Assembly (NCBI RefSeq): GCF_011022235.1
Contig: NZ_JAAIYP010000045.1
Span: 97,988-161,987 of the forward strand
Length of the DNA: 64,000 nucleotides
Direction of reading: 5' to 3'
Source of the DNA: Magnetospirillum aberrantis SpK
Lineage (GTDB): Bacteria; Pseudomonadota; Alphaproteobacteria; Rhodospirillales; Magnetospirillaceae
The position numbers and the translations under genes were made by a program. Positions 53,594 to 62,182 of this stretch are shown here, one piece after another (position 1 is the first letter of the stretch; each line of letters begins with the position of its first letter). Under the pieces are notes generated by a model. It was not told the origin of the DNA and ran no database searches. It saw nothing but the letters and a program-made list of their open reading frames with translations.

Positions 53594-54511
53594 TCAGGCG
53601 TCGCTTTCCAGATACAGATGCCCCTCGCGGCCATGGATATAGCCGTTGGCGAATTCGGCGCGCGGGCAAAGGTGTTCCAGTTCCGCCGCCGCTTCGGCGG
53701 ACGCGGTGGCACCGGTAAGGACGCGGCGGAACAGCGCGGCCACCGCCACCATGTCCACCGCCTGCGGCCACAGCCTGAAACGCCGCACGCCCAGGGCGCG
53801 CAACCGCTCGAGGTCGGTCAGCAGGCTGAGGTAATGATAGGACATGGTCTGGGTGCCGTTGACCGCCAGGAACGGTTCGTCGTCCAGCGTATCCACCGCC
53901 ATGCCGTCAGGGTCCTCGGCGCAGACGTACTGGCAACCGTCCTTGGCCAGGTTGCGCGACCGGGCATGATAGCACCGCGCCGAAATGGCCAGCGGCAGCC
54001 GGCCAAAGGCCTGGATTTCGATTTCGCCCTTGGCCGCCTTGACCAGGGTGCCCACCACCTCGGCCGGCAATTCGGCCGGCAGACAGGTGCGGATGGCGCC
54101 GATGCCTTCCAGATAGGCCAGCGTGCCTTCGTTGTAGACGTTGACCAGCGGGCCGACCACGAACGGCTTGCCGCCGATCATCGAGGCGACCGAGATGTCG
54201 TTGGCTTCGACCAAGGTGTCCTCGGTGCCGGCCAGGTCGCGGGCCTCGCGCAGTTCGCGCTCGGTCATGATCAGCGCCAAGGACGACAACACCACTTCCT
54301 TGCCGGCGGCGGCCAGCCGGGCCACCACCTCGGGGACCATGGGGGCGAAGAACGGGCTGCGCTTGGAGCACACCACCTCGCCCACATGCACGGTGTCGAC
54401 GTCGGCTTCGTCGGCGACACGGAAATAGAAGTCGCGCAGCGCCTCGGGCTTCCAGTTGAACAGCACGGGACCCAAGGTCAGCTTGGGCTGGGAAACGGTC
54501 ATGTCGGTCAA
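53594..54511 (-). CDS. ubiV: Oxygen-independent ubiquinone hydroxylase subunit UbiV (U32 peptidase-like)
   Basis: The 305-residue protein has the U32-like fold with a conserved Cys set for an iron-sulfur cluster: HVGEVVCSKR early, and SARCYHARSRNLAKDGCQYV followed by a further Cys. UbiV works with UbiU to hydroxylate the ubiquinone ring without oxygen, using prephenate as donor. Its start overlaps the ubiU stop by four bases. Confidence 0.92.
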   Translation of the reverse strand: MTDMTVSQPKLTLGPVLFNWKPEALRDFYFRVADEADVDTVHVGEVVCSKRSPFFAPMVPEVVARLAAAGKEVVLSSLALIMTERELREARDLAGTEDTLVEANDISVASMIGGKPFVVGPLVNVYNEGTLAYLEGIGAIRTCLPAELPAEVVGTLVKAAKGEIEIQAFGRLPLAISARCYHARSRNLAKDGCQYVCAEDPDGMAVDTLDDEPFLAVNGTQTMSYHYLSLLTDLERLRALGVRRFRLWPQAVDMVAVAALFRRVLTGATASAEAAAELEHLCPRAEFANGYIHGREGHLYLESDA

Positions 54512-55503
54512 CGCCAGGCCCTCTCGTACGCGCCGGTGGTTTGCCGGCCGCCTTCGGTGATGCGGTCAAGGTCCATGTCGGGCAACGGGCGTCCGGCCAT
54601 CACCGCGTCGACGCCGGCGCGGAACGCCTGGACCACCGCCGCCACATAGGCGCGGCCGCGCTGGCGACCCTCGATCTTGAAGGCGGTGACGCCGGCCTTG
54701 ATCAGGTCGGGCAGCATGGCCAGGGTGTTGAGCGAGGTCGGCTCCTCGAACAGGTAGCTGGTCTTGCCGTTGGCGACGAAGCGTCCCTTGCACAAGGTGG
54801 GATAACCCGCCGGCTCGCCGTGGCCGAACTGGTTGATGGTGAAACCGGCCAGTTGCGACTTGGTTCCCGAGGCCGTATCCACATAGCGGACATGGGCGGC
54901 GGGACTGCACACGCCGTTCATGTTGGGCGACTGGCCGGTGGCATAGGACGACAGCGCGCAGCGGCCTTCCGCCATGACGCACAGGCCGCCGAACACGAAC
55001 ACCTCGGTTTCGACCGGGCGGATCTGCGGGTTCAGGGCGGCGATTTCCTGGACGGTGAGCACGCGCGGCAACACCACCCGCTGTACCCCGAAGCGTTCGG
55101 CGTAAAAGCGGATGCTTTCGGGGTTGGAAGCGGCGGCCTGAACCGACAGATGCAGGCGCAGGTCGGGATGCTTGGCCGCGGCATAGGCGATCAGCCCGAT
55201 ATCGGCCAGGATCACCGCGTCGGCCTTCAGACGGGCGGCGTCGTCCACCGCCTGGTGCCACAATTCGGGGGTGCCGGCGCGCGGGAAGGTGTTGATGGCC
55301 ACCAGTACCTTGGCGCCATGGTCGTGGGCAAAGGCGATGCCCTCTTCCAGTTCCTTGCGGCTGAAATTCAGGCCGGGGAAGTTACGGGCGTTGGTTTCGT
55401 CGCGATAGCCCACGTAGACGCAATCGGCACCGGCCTCGACCGCGCTTTTCAAGGCGGCGGGGGTGCCGGCGGGGCATACCAGTTCGGGGCGGATCAACTC
55501 CAT
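54508..55503 (-). CDS. ubiU: Oxygen-independent ubiquinone hydroxylase subunit UbiU (U32 peptidase-like)
   Basis: The 331-residue protein starts ELVCPAGTPAALKSAVEAGA, with GYRDETNARNFPGLNFS typical of the family. Four Cys for a 4Fe-4S cluster are visible in GGLCVMAEGRCALSSYATGQ, NGVCSPAAH and TLCKGRF. It forms a complex with UbiV for anaerobic ring hydroxylation. The start and the ubiT stop share one base. Confidence 0.93.
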   Translation of the reverse strand: MELIRPELVCPAGTPAALKSAVEAGADCVYVGYRDETNARNFPGLNFSRKELEEGIAFAHDHGAKVLVAINTFPRAGTPELWHQAVDDAARLKADAVILADIGLIAYAAAKHPDLRLHLSVQAAASNPESIRFYAERFGVQRVVLPRVLTVQEIAALNPQIRPVETEVFVFGGLCVMAEGRCALSSYATGQSPNMNGVCSPAAHVRYVDTASGTKSQLAGFTINQFGHGEPAGYPTLCKGRFVANGKTSYLFEEPTSLNTLAMLPDLIKAGVTAFKIEGRQRGRAYVAAVVQAFRAGVDAVMAGRPLPDMDLDRITEGGRQTTGAYERAWR

Positions 55504-56180
55504 CAGGCGTGTCCTCGACGGTTGGCCTTGCGCAGCGCCTTGACCTCGGCTTCCAGTTCGGCCAGCCGGGCGTCGCGGGCGGCGGCTCCGGCCATGGCCG
55601 GAGCGATCAGCGCCTGACGCAGGGTTTCGACATTGGCACGCAGATGCGACATGGTCTCGATGGTGGCGTCGGCCACCCGGCGTGCCGGGTTGGCCAGCGG
55701 CCCCAGCATGCTGGTCAGGTCGGCGATCAGGTCGATGCCGGCGCCGTCGATGGCGTTCCTCAGCGCCACCACGACCTCGGTGTCGCCTTCGATCACCAAT
55801 TGTCGCGAGAAGAACAAGGCGTCACCGTCCACTTTCCCTTCGGCCAGGGCGATCAGGGTTTCCAGCGGGCCGCGGATGGTGGCGTGGGATTCATCCGGGT
55901 CTACGGCGCGGCGCACCGTCAGGCGCGGCTCGGCCATGTTGGGTTCCAGCAGCAAAACGAACGGCAGATCGACAGGATCGACGCACACCACCTTGTCCTG
56001 AAACGGTTCCATGCGTTCCAGGATGTCGGGATGGCGCTTCCTCACCACCCGCAGCATGGCGTCGAACACCGGTTGAAGCACCGCGGGACGCAACGGCTTG
56101 AGCGCCAGCCCCAGCAGCAGCACGGGCGAGAAGGGAGGCGTCATGGGTTTGGCCCCCGACCGATACTGAGCTTCCGTCAT
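55503..56180 (-). CDS. ubiT: SCP2-domain ubiquinone biosynthesis accessory factor UbiT
   Basis: From the ATG at 56180 the protein has 225 residues; an ATG 12 codons later is another option. The SCP2 lipid-carrier domain (about 65-155) includes RGPLETLIALAEGKVDGDAL and FFSRQLVIEGDTEVVVALRN. UbiT binds ubiquinone intermediates and is needed for the oxygen-independent route. The C-terminus is a charged helix. It is the first gene of ubiT-ubiU-ubiV. Confidence 0.9.
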   Translation of the reverse strand: MTEAQYRSGAKPMTPPFSPVLLLGLALKPLRPAVLQPVFDAMLRVVRKRHPDILERMEPFQDKVVCVDPVDLPFVLLLEPNMAEPRLTVRRAVDPDESHATIRGPLETLIALAEGKVDGDALFFSRQLVIEGDTEVVVALRNAIDGAGIDLIADLTSMLGPLANPARRVADATIETMSHLRANVETLRQALIAPAMAGAAARDARLAELEAEVKALRKANRRGHA

Positions 56181-56368
56181 GGCTTGCTGGTCCCCCGATA
56201 AAGCGGCACGCATTCTGGGAGACGGTCATAGCCCCCCTCATTGATGGCCGTCAAGCAAGGTGGGCGCATGGGGGCCTTGGTTCCGCCGCTGTTTGGAGCT
56301 AGAACAGGAAACGGAACGGCACGCACAGGGGACGGCGGGCCGGGGAAACGGGATTCATCGGCACTTCC

Positions 56369-57349
56369 ATGATCGTCGATATCGATCTTTCGCCGGTTCA
56401 CGTGCTGATCATCGATGACAGCCGGTATGCCCGCTCGTTCATCAAGTCGGCGTTGTTTTCATTTGGCGTGCGCAACGTGTCCGAGGCCGGCGACGGTCCC
56501 GACGGCATCACCGCCCTGCGCGAGCGCAAGATCGATCTTGTGCTGGTGGATCACGACATGGAACCCATGGACGGCGTCGGCTTCACCCGTTTGGTGCGCG
56601 CCGGCGAGGTGGAATGCCGCGACGTGCCGATCATCATGGTTTCCGGCATGGCCGAGATGGAAAAAGTGATCGAGGCGCGCAATGCCGGAGTGAACGAGTT
56701 CCTGGTCAAGCCGGTCTCGGCCGATTCGTTGTTTCGCCGGGTGCGCAACGCCCTGGTCAATCCGCGTCCTTTCGTGGTCACCGATGCCTATGTCGGGCCG
56801 TGCCGCCGCACCGTCCAGCGTCCCGGTGTCGAGGGCGACGACCGGCGGACGGCGCCGCCCTTGCCGCGCCCGCGTCCGTTGGTCGACGTGCCGCCGGGCA
56901 TCGCCCAGCCCACCATCCGCCGTGCCGTCGAACAGGGGCAGCAGGCGGCCAAGGACGGCGGCGACAAGACCTCGCGCAAGCGGTTCAAGGCGGGAACGGT
57001 GATCTTCCGCGAAGGCGACAGCGGCGACGAAGCCTATGTGGTCGAAGCCGGCCGCGTGCTGATTTCCAAGGACGTGGCCGGACGCCAGGTGACCTTGGGC
57101 GAGATCAACAGCCATGGCATCTTCGGCGAGATGGCGCTGATCGACGACCACCCGCGCATGGCCTCGGCCCTGGCCGCCGAGGATACGATCTGCATGGTCA
57201 TCCCCAAGGCGGCGCTCAAGGCCCAGATCAATCGTACGCCCGATCTGGTGATCCTGGTGGTGGAAACCCTGTTGCACGACATCCGCAAGATGGGCCGCGA
57301 ACTGGTCGAAGCCCGCGCCCGGCTCAAGGCCCGGCGGGCGGCGTCGTAA
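56369..57349 (+). CDS. Receiver domain fused to a cyclic-nucleotide-binding domain
   Basis: The 326-residue protein begins with a response-regulator receiver (residues 9-130): VLIIDDSRYARSFI, the phospho-acceptor Asp at about 61 in LVDHDMEPMDGV, and LVKPVSADSL. A Pro/Arg-rich linker follows, then a cNMP-binding domain (about 205-315) with AGTVIFREGDSGDEAYVVEA and IFGEMALIDDHPRMASALAA. There is no DNA-binding domain, so it is not a standard regulator; it may tie a phosphorelay to a second messenger. Confidence 0.88.
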   Translation: MIVDIDLSPVHVLIIDDSRYARSFIKSALFSFGVRNVSEAGDGPDGITALRERKIDLVLVDHDMEPMDGVGFTRLVRAGEVECRDVPIIMVSGMAEMEKVIEARNAGVNEFLVKPVSADSLFRRVRNALVNPRPFVVTDAYVGPCRRTVQRPGVEGDDRRTAPPLPRPRPLVDVPPGIAQPTIRRAVEQGQQAAKDGGDKTSRKRFKAGTVIFREGDSGDEAYVVEAGRVLISKDVAGRQVTLGEINSHGIFGEMALIDDHPRMASALAAEDTICMVIPKAALKAQINRTPDLVILVVETLLHDIRKMGRELVEARARLKARRAAS

Positions 57350-57513
57350 GGCCGGTTCCGCGAATTTCCGACCACAGGTCGGGAATTAAGGCGTATTCGT
57401 ACCGCCCGGCGAATGAATTGATCCGTTGGACCAATTCACGCCGAGACGGTGACGCTCAGCGCCGCGCGGGCTTGCCGGCCGCCTGAACGGATCATTTCAA
57501 AGGGCGGCCGGTA

Positions 57514-59007
57514 TCAGTCGTCGGCGGCGAAGCGGTCGAGGTCCAGCGGTTGCGGGGCGCGCGGGTCACCCGGCGGCGCCACCAGATTGATTTCCGGGAT
57601 GGTGGAAATGCTTTGCGCGCGGGCCGCCGAGACCTGTTTGTAGGTCAGGGTGAACGGCAGCAGGCCAGCGCGCATGTCGGTGACGAAGGTGCCGCACGAG
57701 CGCGAGTAATTGGCTCCGGTGGCGAATTCGATGCGGTAGGCCCCATCGGGAATGCCGGCCACGCCGATGGTGTAGGTGGCGGGCACGAAATAGGCCACCA
57801 CCGTATTGCCGGTGGCGGTCTTGAGCTTGACCACCGCGTCCTGGCGGCCATCGTTGTGGATCAGCAGGCGGTGCTCGCCGGTGGCACGGCGCACCAGGAG
57901 TTCGCCCGATTGCGGGGGGGCGCCACGGTTGTCGGCACACCATTCCTGTTTGAACAACGATCCCGAGCCGGCATAGAGCGACCGGGTCTGCACCCATCCT
58001 TCGACACCCGAGGGCGCGCGCACCTTGGACCATTCTCCGCCGTCGCTGTCCACCACCTGAACGGTGGTGAACCGGTCCAGCAGCGCCAGGACCGGAGCAC
58101 CCGGCGCCGCCGCCTGACGCAGCTTGAGGTCGGGAATGGCCACATGGCGGATGGCGCCGATCTCGGCGGCGCGCACGGAAATGCCGGCCGAGGTTGTCAC
58201 CGGCTTGTCCCACGGCCGGGTGACGATCAGCGCGAACATGCCGATCACCACCGGTAACGCCACCAGCGGTGCCAGTTGCGCCAGGAAGGCGCCTCCCGAC
58301 CACGGCGCCCAGCGGCCGCGCAGTCGCCGGCCGGGAGTCGAGGGAATGTCGCGCACCAGATCGTCCACTTGACGCTTGTGCACCGATAGTCTGGCGAAGG
58401 AGGCTGCCTGGTCAGCCAGGGCGCGGGCCAAATCGAATTCATCGAGCGCCAGGAAAGCGCGGGCCTGGCGTATAAGCAAACGGGCGTTCTGGTCGGCCGG
58501 CTTGGTTCCACCCGACAGGTTGCGGACCAGGGCCAGCGGCGCCAGCACCAGGCCGGGCGGAGACCACCACCCCATGAGCCAGGTGACGGTGCTGGCCCGT
58601 GTCGCCGTACGGTCGGCGCAGTCCCGGCAGAAAATGCCTTCCAGGCGGCGGCGGCGGGCCCATAGCAGGTAACTTTTTACCTGGTGGAAGATGACGTAGC
58701 GGGGTTGGGCGGTGATCGCCCCGCAACACGAACAGGCGAAGGGAGTCGAGGGATAGTCGTCGCCGTCCTCGATCAGCGGGTGGACGCCGGTGGCGTCGTA
58801 TTCGGCGCGGTGAACCACATCGCGCAATACGCGGTAAGCCTCGACCAGCCGCTGGAATTCCTCGGTCGCCTGGGGCGAGCGGTTGCGGTCGGGATGCACC
58901 GCCTTGACCCGCGAGCGATAGGCCATCTTGATGGCAGCCAGATCGGCGCCGGGGGCGATGCCCAGCACCGAATAATAGCCCTTTGGGTCTTGCGAGATGG
59001 TGGTCAT
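57514..59007 (-). CDS. J-domain protein with zinc-type Cys motifs, membrane helix and SH3-like domain
   Basis: The 497-residue protein opens with a J domain (YYSVLGIAPGADLAAIKMAY, with the HPD motif in AVHPDRN), the part that stimulates DnaK. CSCCGA at about residue 85 and CRDCADR at about 120 suggest a zinc site. A helix near 255-275 (LVALPVVIGMFALIVTRPW) is followed by an SH3-like domain (about 300-345, VQVVDSDGGEWSKVRAPSGV) and an unknown C-terminal domain. It seems to be a membrane-bound co-chaperone with an exported part. An earlier in-frame ATG at 59046 is less likely. Confidence 0.8.
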   Translation of the reverse strand: MTTISQDPKGYYSVLGIAPGADLAAIKMAYRSRVKAVHPDRNRSPQATEEFQRLVEAYRVLRDVVHRAEYDATGVHPLIEDGDDYPSTPFACSCCGAITAQPRYVIFHQVKSYLLWARRRRLEGIFCRDCADRTATRASTVTWLMGWWSPPGLVLAPLALVRNLSGGTKPADQNARLLIRQARAFLALDEFDLARALADQAASFARLSVHKRQVDDLVRDIPSTPGRRLRGRWAPWSGGAFLAQLAPLVALPVVIGMFALIVTRPWDKPVTTSAGISVRAAEIGAIRHVAIPDLKLRQAAAPGAPVLALLDRFTTVQVVDSDGGEWSKVRAPSGVEGWVQTRSLYAGSGSLFKQEWCADNRGAPPQSGELLVRRATGEHRLLIHNDGRQDAVVKLKTATGNTVVAYFVPATYTIGVAGIPDGAYRIEFATGANYSRSCGTFVTDMRAGLLPFTLTYKQVSAARAQSISTIPEINLVAPPGDPRAPQPLDLDRFAADD

Positions 59008-59058
59008 GACAGTGTTGTGTGTGCGTTTCCCCTTTGCGTCAAGCAAGGGGTGTGCCTG

Positions 59059-59901
59059 CTACGCTTCAAGGATCGCCGCCAGCCCCGCCCGGTAGTCGGG
59101 GTAACGCAGGCTGACTGCCAATTCCTGTTTGATGCGGCGGTTGGAAACACGTTTGTTGTCGGCATAGAACGACAGCGCCATGGGCGACAAGGTGGCCTTG
59201 GCCTGTTCCCAGGGAATCTCGGGCGGGGCGTCGATTCCCAACAGGGCGCAGGCATGGGCGATGACGTCCTGGGGGGGGGCGGGGTCGTCGTCGCACACAT
59301 TGTATGCCGCGCCGGGATTGGGGGATGCCAGCGACGCCAGCACGGTTTGGGCGATGTCGTCGACGTGGATGCGGCTGAACACCTGTCCCGGCTTGACGAT
59401 GCGGCGGGCGGTGCCGGCCCGGACGCTGTCGATGGCGGAACGGCCGGGGCCGTAGATGCCGGCCAGCCGGAACACATGCACCGGCAGGCCGCTGGCCTGC
59501 CACGCCTGTTCCGCCGCCAGCCGGCGGCGCGAACGGTCCAGGGTGGGGTTGGGGGCGGTGTCCTCGCTGACCAGGGCGCCGCCGCAATCGCCATAGATTC
59601 CGGTGGTGGACAGATAGCCGGCCCAGGCCGGCGCCACAGCGCGCAGGCGGTCCCCGCACAGGTCGAGCACCGGGTCGCCATCGGAATCGGGCGGAACCGA
59701 GGACAGCACGGCCGTCACGCCGTCCAGCGCATCTTGAGGTAACGGATGGTCGCGGTCGAAAGCAAAGACCTCGATTCCAGGCAGGTCGGCCGCTTCGCCC
59801 GAACGGGTGGTGCCGGCCACCCGCCAACCGGCCGCCATCAGGGCCCGCGCGATCACTCGACCGGAAAAACCCAGCCCGAACAGGAAGAAACGGCCGCTCA
59901 T
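59059..59901 (-). CDS. NAD(P)-dependent epimerase/dehydratase-like SDR protein (YeeZ type)
   Basis: The 280-residue protein (ATG at 59901; one codon earlier is also possible) has FFLFGLGFSGRVIARALMAA as the cofactor loop, TTGIYGDCGG with the catalytic Tyr region, FRLAGIYGPGRSAIDSVRAG and FSRIHVDDIAQTVLASLASP. The YeeZ group acts on unknown sugar nucleotides or may be regulatory. It is divergent from the TPR gene at 60013. Confidence 0.85.
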   Translation of the reverse strand: MSGRFFLFGLGFSGRVIARALMAAGWRVAGTTRSGEAADLPGIEVFAFDRDHPLPQDALDGVTAVLSSVPPDSDGDPVLDLCGDRLRAVAPAWAGYLSTTGIYGDCGGALVSEDTAPNPTLDRSRRRLAAEQAWQASGLPVHVFRLAGIYGPGRSAIDSVRAGTARRIVKPGQVFSRIHVDDIAQTVLASLASPNPGAAYNVCDDDPAPPQDVIAHACALLGIDAPPEIPWEQAKATLSPMALSFYADNKRVSNRRIKQELAVSLRYPDYRAGLAAILEA

Positions 59902-60012
59902 CATTCCTCGCTTCGTTTTGGCCCGTATCACGTTGGTACGTCGATCACGGGGCTTGCTTTGTCGGGGCGCACGGTCAAAGTAATGCCGCAATCATCCGCT
60001 TCAAAGGGTTCC

Positions 60013-60765
60013 ATGCGCCGCTTCGTTCTCCCGGCCGTTCTGGCCGCACTCGCCCTTTCCGCCCCGATGGCCCGCGCCGAGGTCATCGACGGGCTTCAGG
60101 AATATCGCAACTGTCTGATCCTGGCCAAAACCAAGCCGGAACAGGGATGGGAGGAAGCCCTGGCCTGGCAGTCGCTGGGCGGCGGCGAGGCGGCGCGGCA
60201 TTGCGCGGCGGTGGCGCTGATCGGGCTGGGCAAGTACGGCGAGGCGGCCACCCGTCTCGAGACCCTGGCCAACGAAAGCGTGCGGGCCGACAGCGTGCGG
60301 GCCGACATGCTGGTCCAGGCGGCCCAGGCGTGGGTGCTGCAAGGCGAGCTGATGCGCGCCGATTCCGCCCAGCGCGGCGCCTTGCTGTTGAGTCCCGGCA
60401 ATCCCGACATTCTGTTGGATCAGGCGGTGCTGATGGCACAGTTGAACCGCTATGCCGAAGCCGTGGACATCCTGAGCCAGGTGCTGCGCATTCAGCCCAA
60501 CCGGGTCGAGGCGCTGGTGTTGCGGGCTTCGGCCTTCCGTTACCTGGACAACCTTCCCGGCGCGGCGGACGACGTCAACACGGCGCTCAAGCTGGACCCC
60601 GACTATCCCGACGCGTTGCTGGAGCGCGGTATCCTGCGGCGCATGCAAGGCGACGACGCCGGGGCTCGCGCCGACTGGCTGCGGGCCATCGATCTGGCCC
60701 CCGAGAATCCGGTGGCGGAGACGGCGCGGAGCAATCTGGCGAAAATGGATATTAAGGAAAAGTGA
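60013..60765 (+). CDS. Exported tetratricopeptide-repeat protein
   Basis: The ATG at 60013 (AAAGGG upstream) gives 250 residues with a signal peptide (MRRFVLPAVLAALALSAPMA, cleavage after ARA). Four or five TPR units follow, for example NPDILLDQAVLMAQLNRYAE and YPDALLERGILRRMQGDDAG. It is periplasmic or lipid-free secreted and probably a scaffold for protein contacts. The partner is unknown. Confidence 0.85.
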   Translation: MRRFVLPAVLAALALSAPMARAEVIDGLQEYRNCLILAKTKPEQGWEEALAWQSLGGGEAARHCAAVALIGLGKYGEAATRLETLANESVRADSVRADMLVQAAQAWVLQGELMRADSAQRGALLLSPGNPDILLDQAVLMAQLNRYAEAVDILSQVLRIQPNRVEALVLRASAFRYLDNLPGAADDVNTALKLDPDYPDALLERGILRRMQGDDAGARADWLRAIDLAPENPVAETARSNLAKMDIKEK

Positions 60766-61008
60766 CGAAAAACTTGGCATTTGCTGCTAAAATTTTAGCC
60801 AACTGGTGCGGATTGCGGTTTGATTAAAGTAAGTGCGCGATCTTGATTGTGGATGACAGCGCGAATCGAAGTCTGTTACCGTGATTTCCGGTTGGCGACT
60901 TACGGACGGTGAACGACTTGTCCATGGCAGGAACGCCCTTTCGCTTGCAACATCCGCCCGCATCGGCGGCCGCAGCCATCGTCGCCTCCTCTCGCATCCG
61001 CGTTATCA

Positions 61009-61035
61009 AGGCCTTCCCGTTCGGGAGGGCCTTTT
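61009..61035 (+). terminator. Hairpin with T run in the phoH leader
   Basis: AAGGCC TTCCCG, loop TTCG, GGAGGGCC followed by TTTTCGTTTCC. It lies 30 bases before the phoH start, so it could terminate an upstream transcript or attenuate phoH. The 297 bases between the TPR gene and phoH hold nothing else I can name. Confidence 0.6.
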
Positions 61036-61062
61036 CGTTTCCAGTTCCTCGGGGAGAACAGC

Positions 61063-61791
61063 ATGGCCAAACGAGTCGCGCGATCCGCCAAATCCGAGTC
61101 CGTGGTTCCCTTGTATCCGGCCGACGCCGACTGGCATCCGCTGGGTGAGGAGGGATCACGCGACCAAAGCTATGTCCGCAAGGTGCGGCCGCAAAGCGAT
61201 GGTCAGCGTGCGTTGATGGAGGCGGTTCGCGAACACAACCTGACGCTGGCCCTGGGGCCGGCCGGTACCGGTAAGACCTATCTGGCCATCTCGGCGGCGG
61301 TCGAGGCGTTCGAGGAAGGCCGGGTGTCGCGGATCATCCTGTCGCGGCCGGCGGTCGAGGCCGGTGAATCCCTGGGTTTCCTGCCCGGCGACATGCAAGA
61401 GAAGCTGGCGCCCTATCTGCGGCCGCTCTATGACGCGCTGTCCGACCGTTTGGGCGGCAAGAAGCTGCGGGCCAGCCTGTCCGACGGCACCATCGAGATC
61501 GCCCCTATCGCCTATATGCGCGGGCGCACGCTCAACAACGCCTTCGTGGTGATCGACGAGGCGCAGAACTGCACCTATGGCCAGATCAAGATGCTGCTGA
61601 CCCGCCTGGGGTGGCATTCCTCCATGGTCCTGACCGGCGACCCCGACCAGACGGATCTGTTGCCGGGCCTGTCGGGACTGGCCGACATCGCCGACCGGTT
61701 GCGGGCGTTGTCCGATGTGGCGGTGGTGGATTTGGCCGAGGCCGACATCGTGCGCCATCCGCTGGTGGCCAGCATGTTGACGGTTCTGTGA
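61063..61791 (+). CDS. PhoH family ATPase
   Basis: The 242-residue protein has Walker A GPAGTGKT at residues 65-72, SRPAVEAGESLGFLPGDMQE, the Walker B region NNAFVVIDEAQNCTYGQIKM and VLTGDPDQTDLLPGLSGLAD, all PhoH signatures. It starts directly with the PhoH core, shorter than the form fused to a KH domain, and resembles stand-alone alphaproteobacterial copies. PhoH-type ATPases are linked to RNA metabolism. The start has GGGGAGAA upstream. Confidence 0.92.
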   Translation: MAKRVARSAKSESVVPLYPADADWHPLGEEGSRDQSYVRKVRPQSDGQRALMEAVREHNLTLALGPAGTGKTYLAISAAVEAFEEGRVSRIILSRPAVEAGESLGFLPGDMQEKLAPYLRPLYDALSDRLGGKKLRASLSDGTIEIAPIAYMRGRTLNNAFVVIDEAQNCTYGQIKMLLTRLGWHSSMVLTGDPDQTDLLPGLSGLADIADRLRALSDVAVVDLAEADIVRHPLVASMLTVL

Positions 61792-61878
61792 GCCATCTCA
61801 TAACAGAGTTTTCATTTTACAGGGATCATGCCGGCGTGCATGATCCCTCGGCACTAGATGTTGTGGGAGGGGAGCCCC

Positions 61879-62109
61879 ATGGACGACATTGATTGCGCGG
61901 CCGAGCGAATCGAGGCTTTTAATTCGGTCGCGCTGAGGGCCGTTCTCAATCGCCTGGACGGCCCGTCGTCGTCGGGTGTGTGCGTCGAATGCGGTTGCGC
62001 CATCGAGGCCGAGCGGCTCAAGGCCAACCCGCAGGCCCGGCATTGTTGCGAATGCGCTGACGAAATCGAACGCGAAAGCCGCCGCGCACGCTTGTGTGGT
62101 CCGCGCTGA
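61879..62109 (+). CDS. Small zinc-finger protein, TraR/DksA-like
   Basis: The ATG follows GGGAGGGGAGCC. The 76-residue protein carries CVECGCAIEAERLKANPQAR and HCCECADEIE, the C4 zinc finger of TraR/DksA proteins. It lacks most of the coiled-coil arm of DksA, as in phage and plasmid TraR. It may bind RNA polymerase in the secondary channel. Host-like base content suggests a resident gene. Confidence 0.85.
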   Translation: MDDIDCAAERIEAFNSVALRAVLNRLDGPSSSGVCVECGCAIEAERLKANPQARHCCECADEIERESRRARLCGPR

Positions 62110-62182
62110 GCGTCTGTTCTCGTCGGAAGCCGGCTGTGCTATAGACAGTGACTTCGGCTGTCATTGTCCCAAGCGGTGAACG

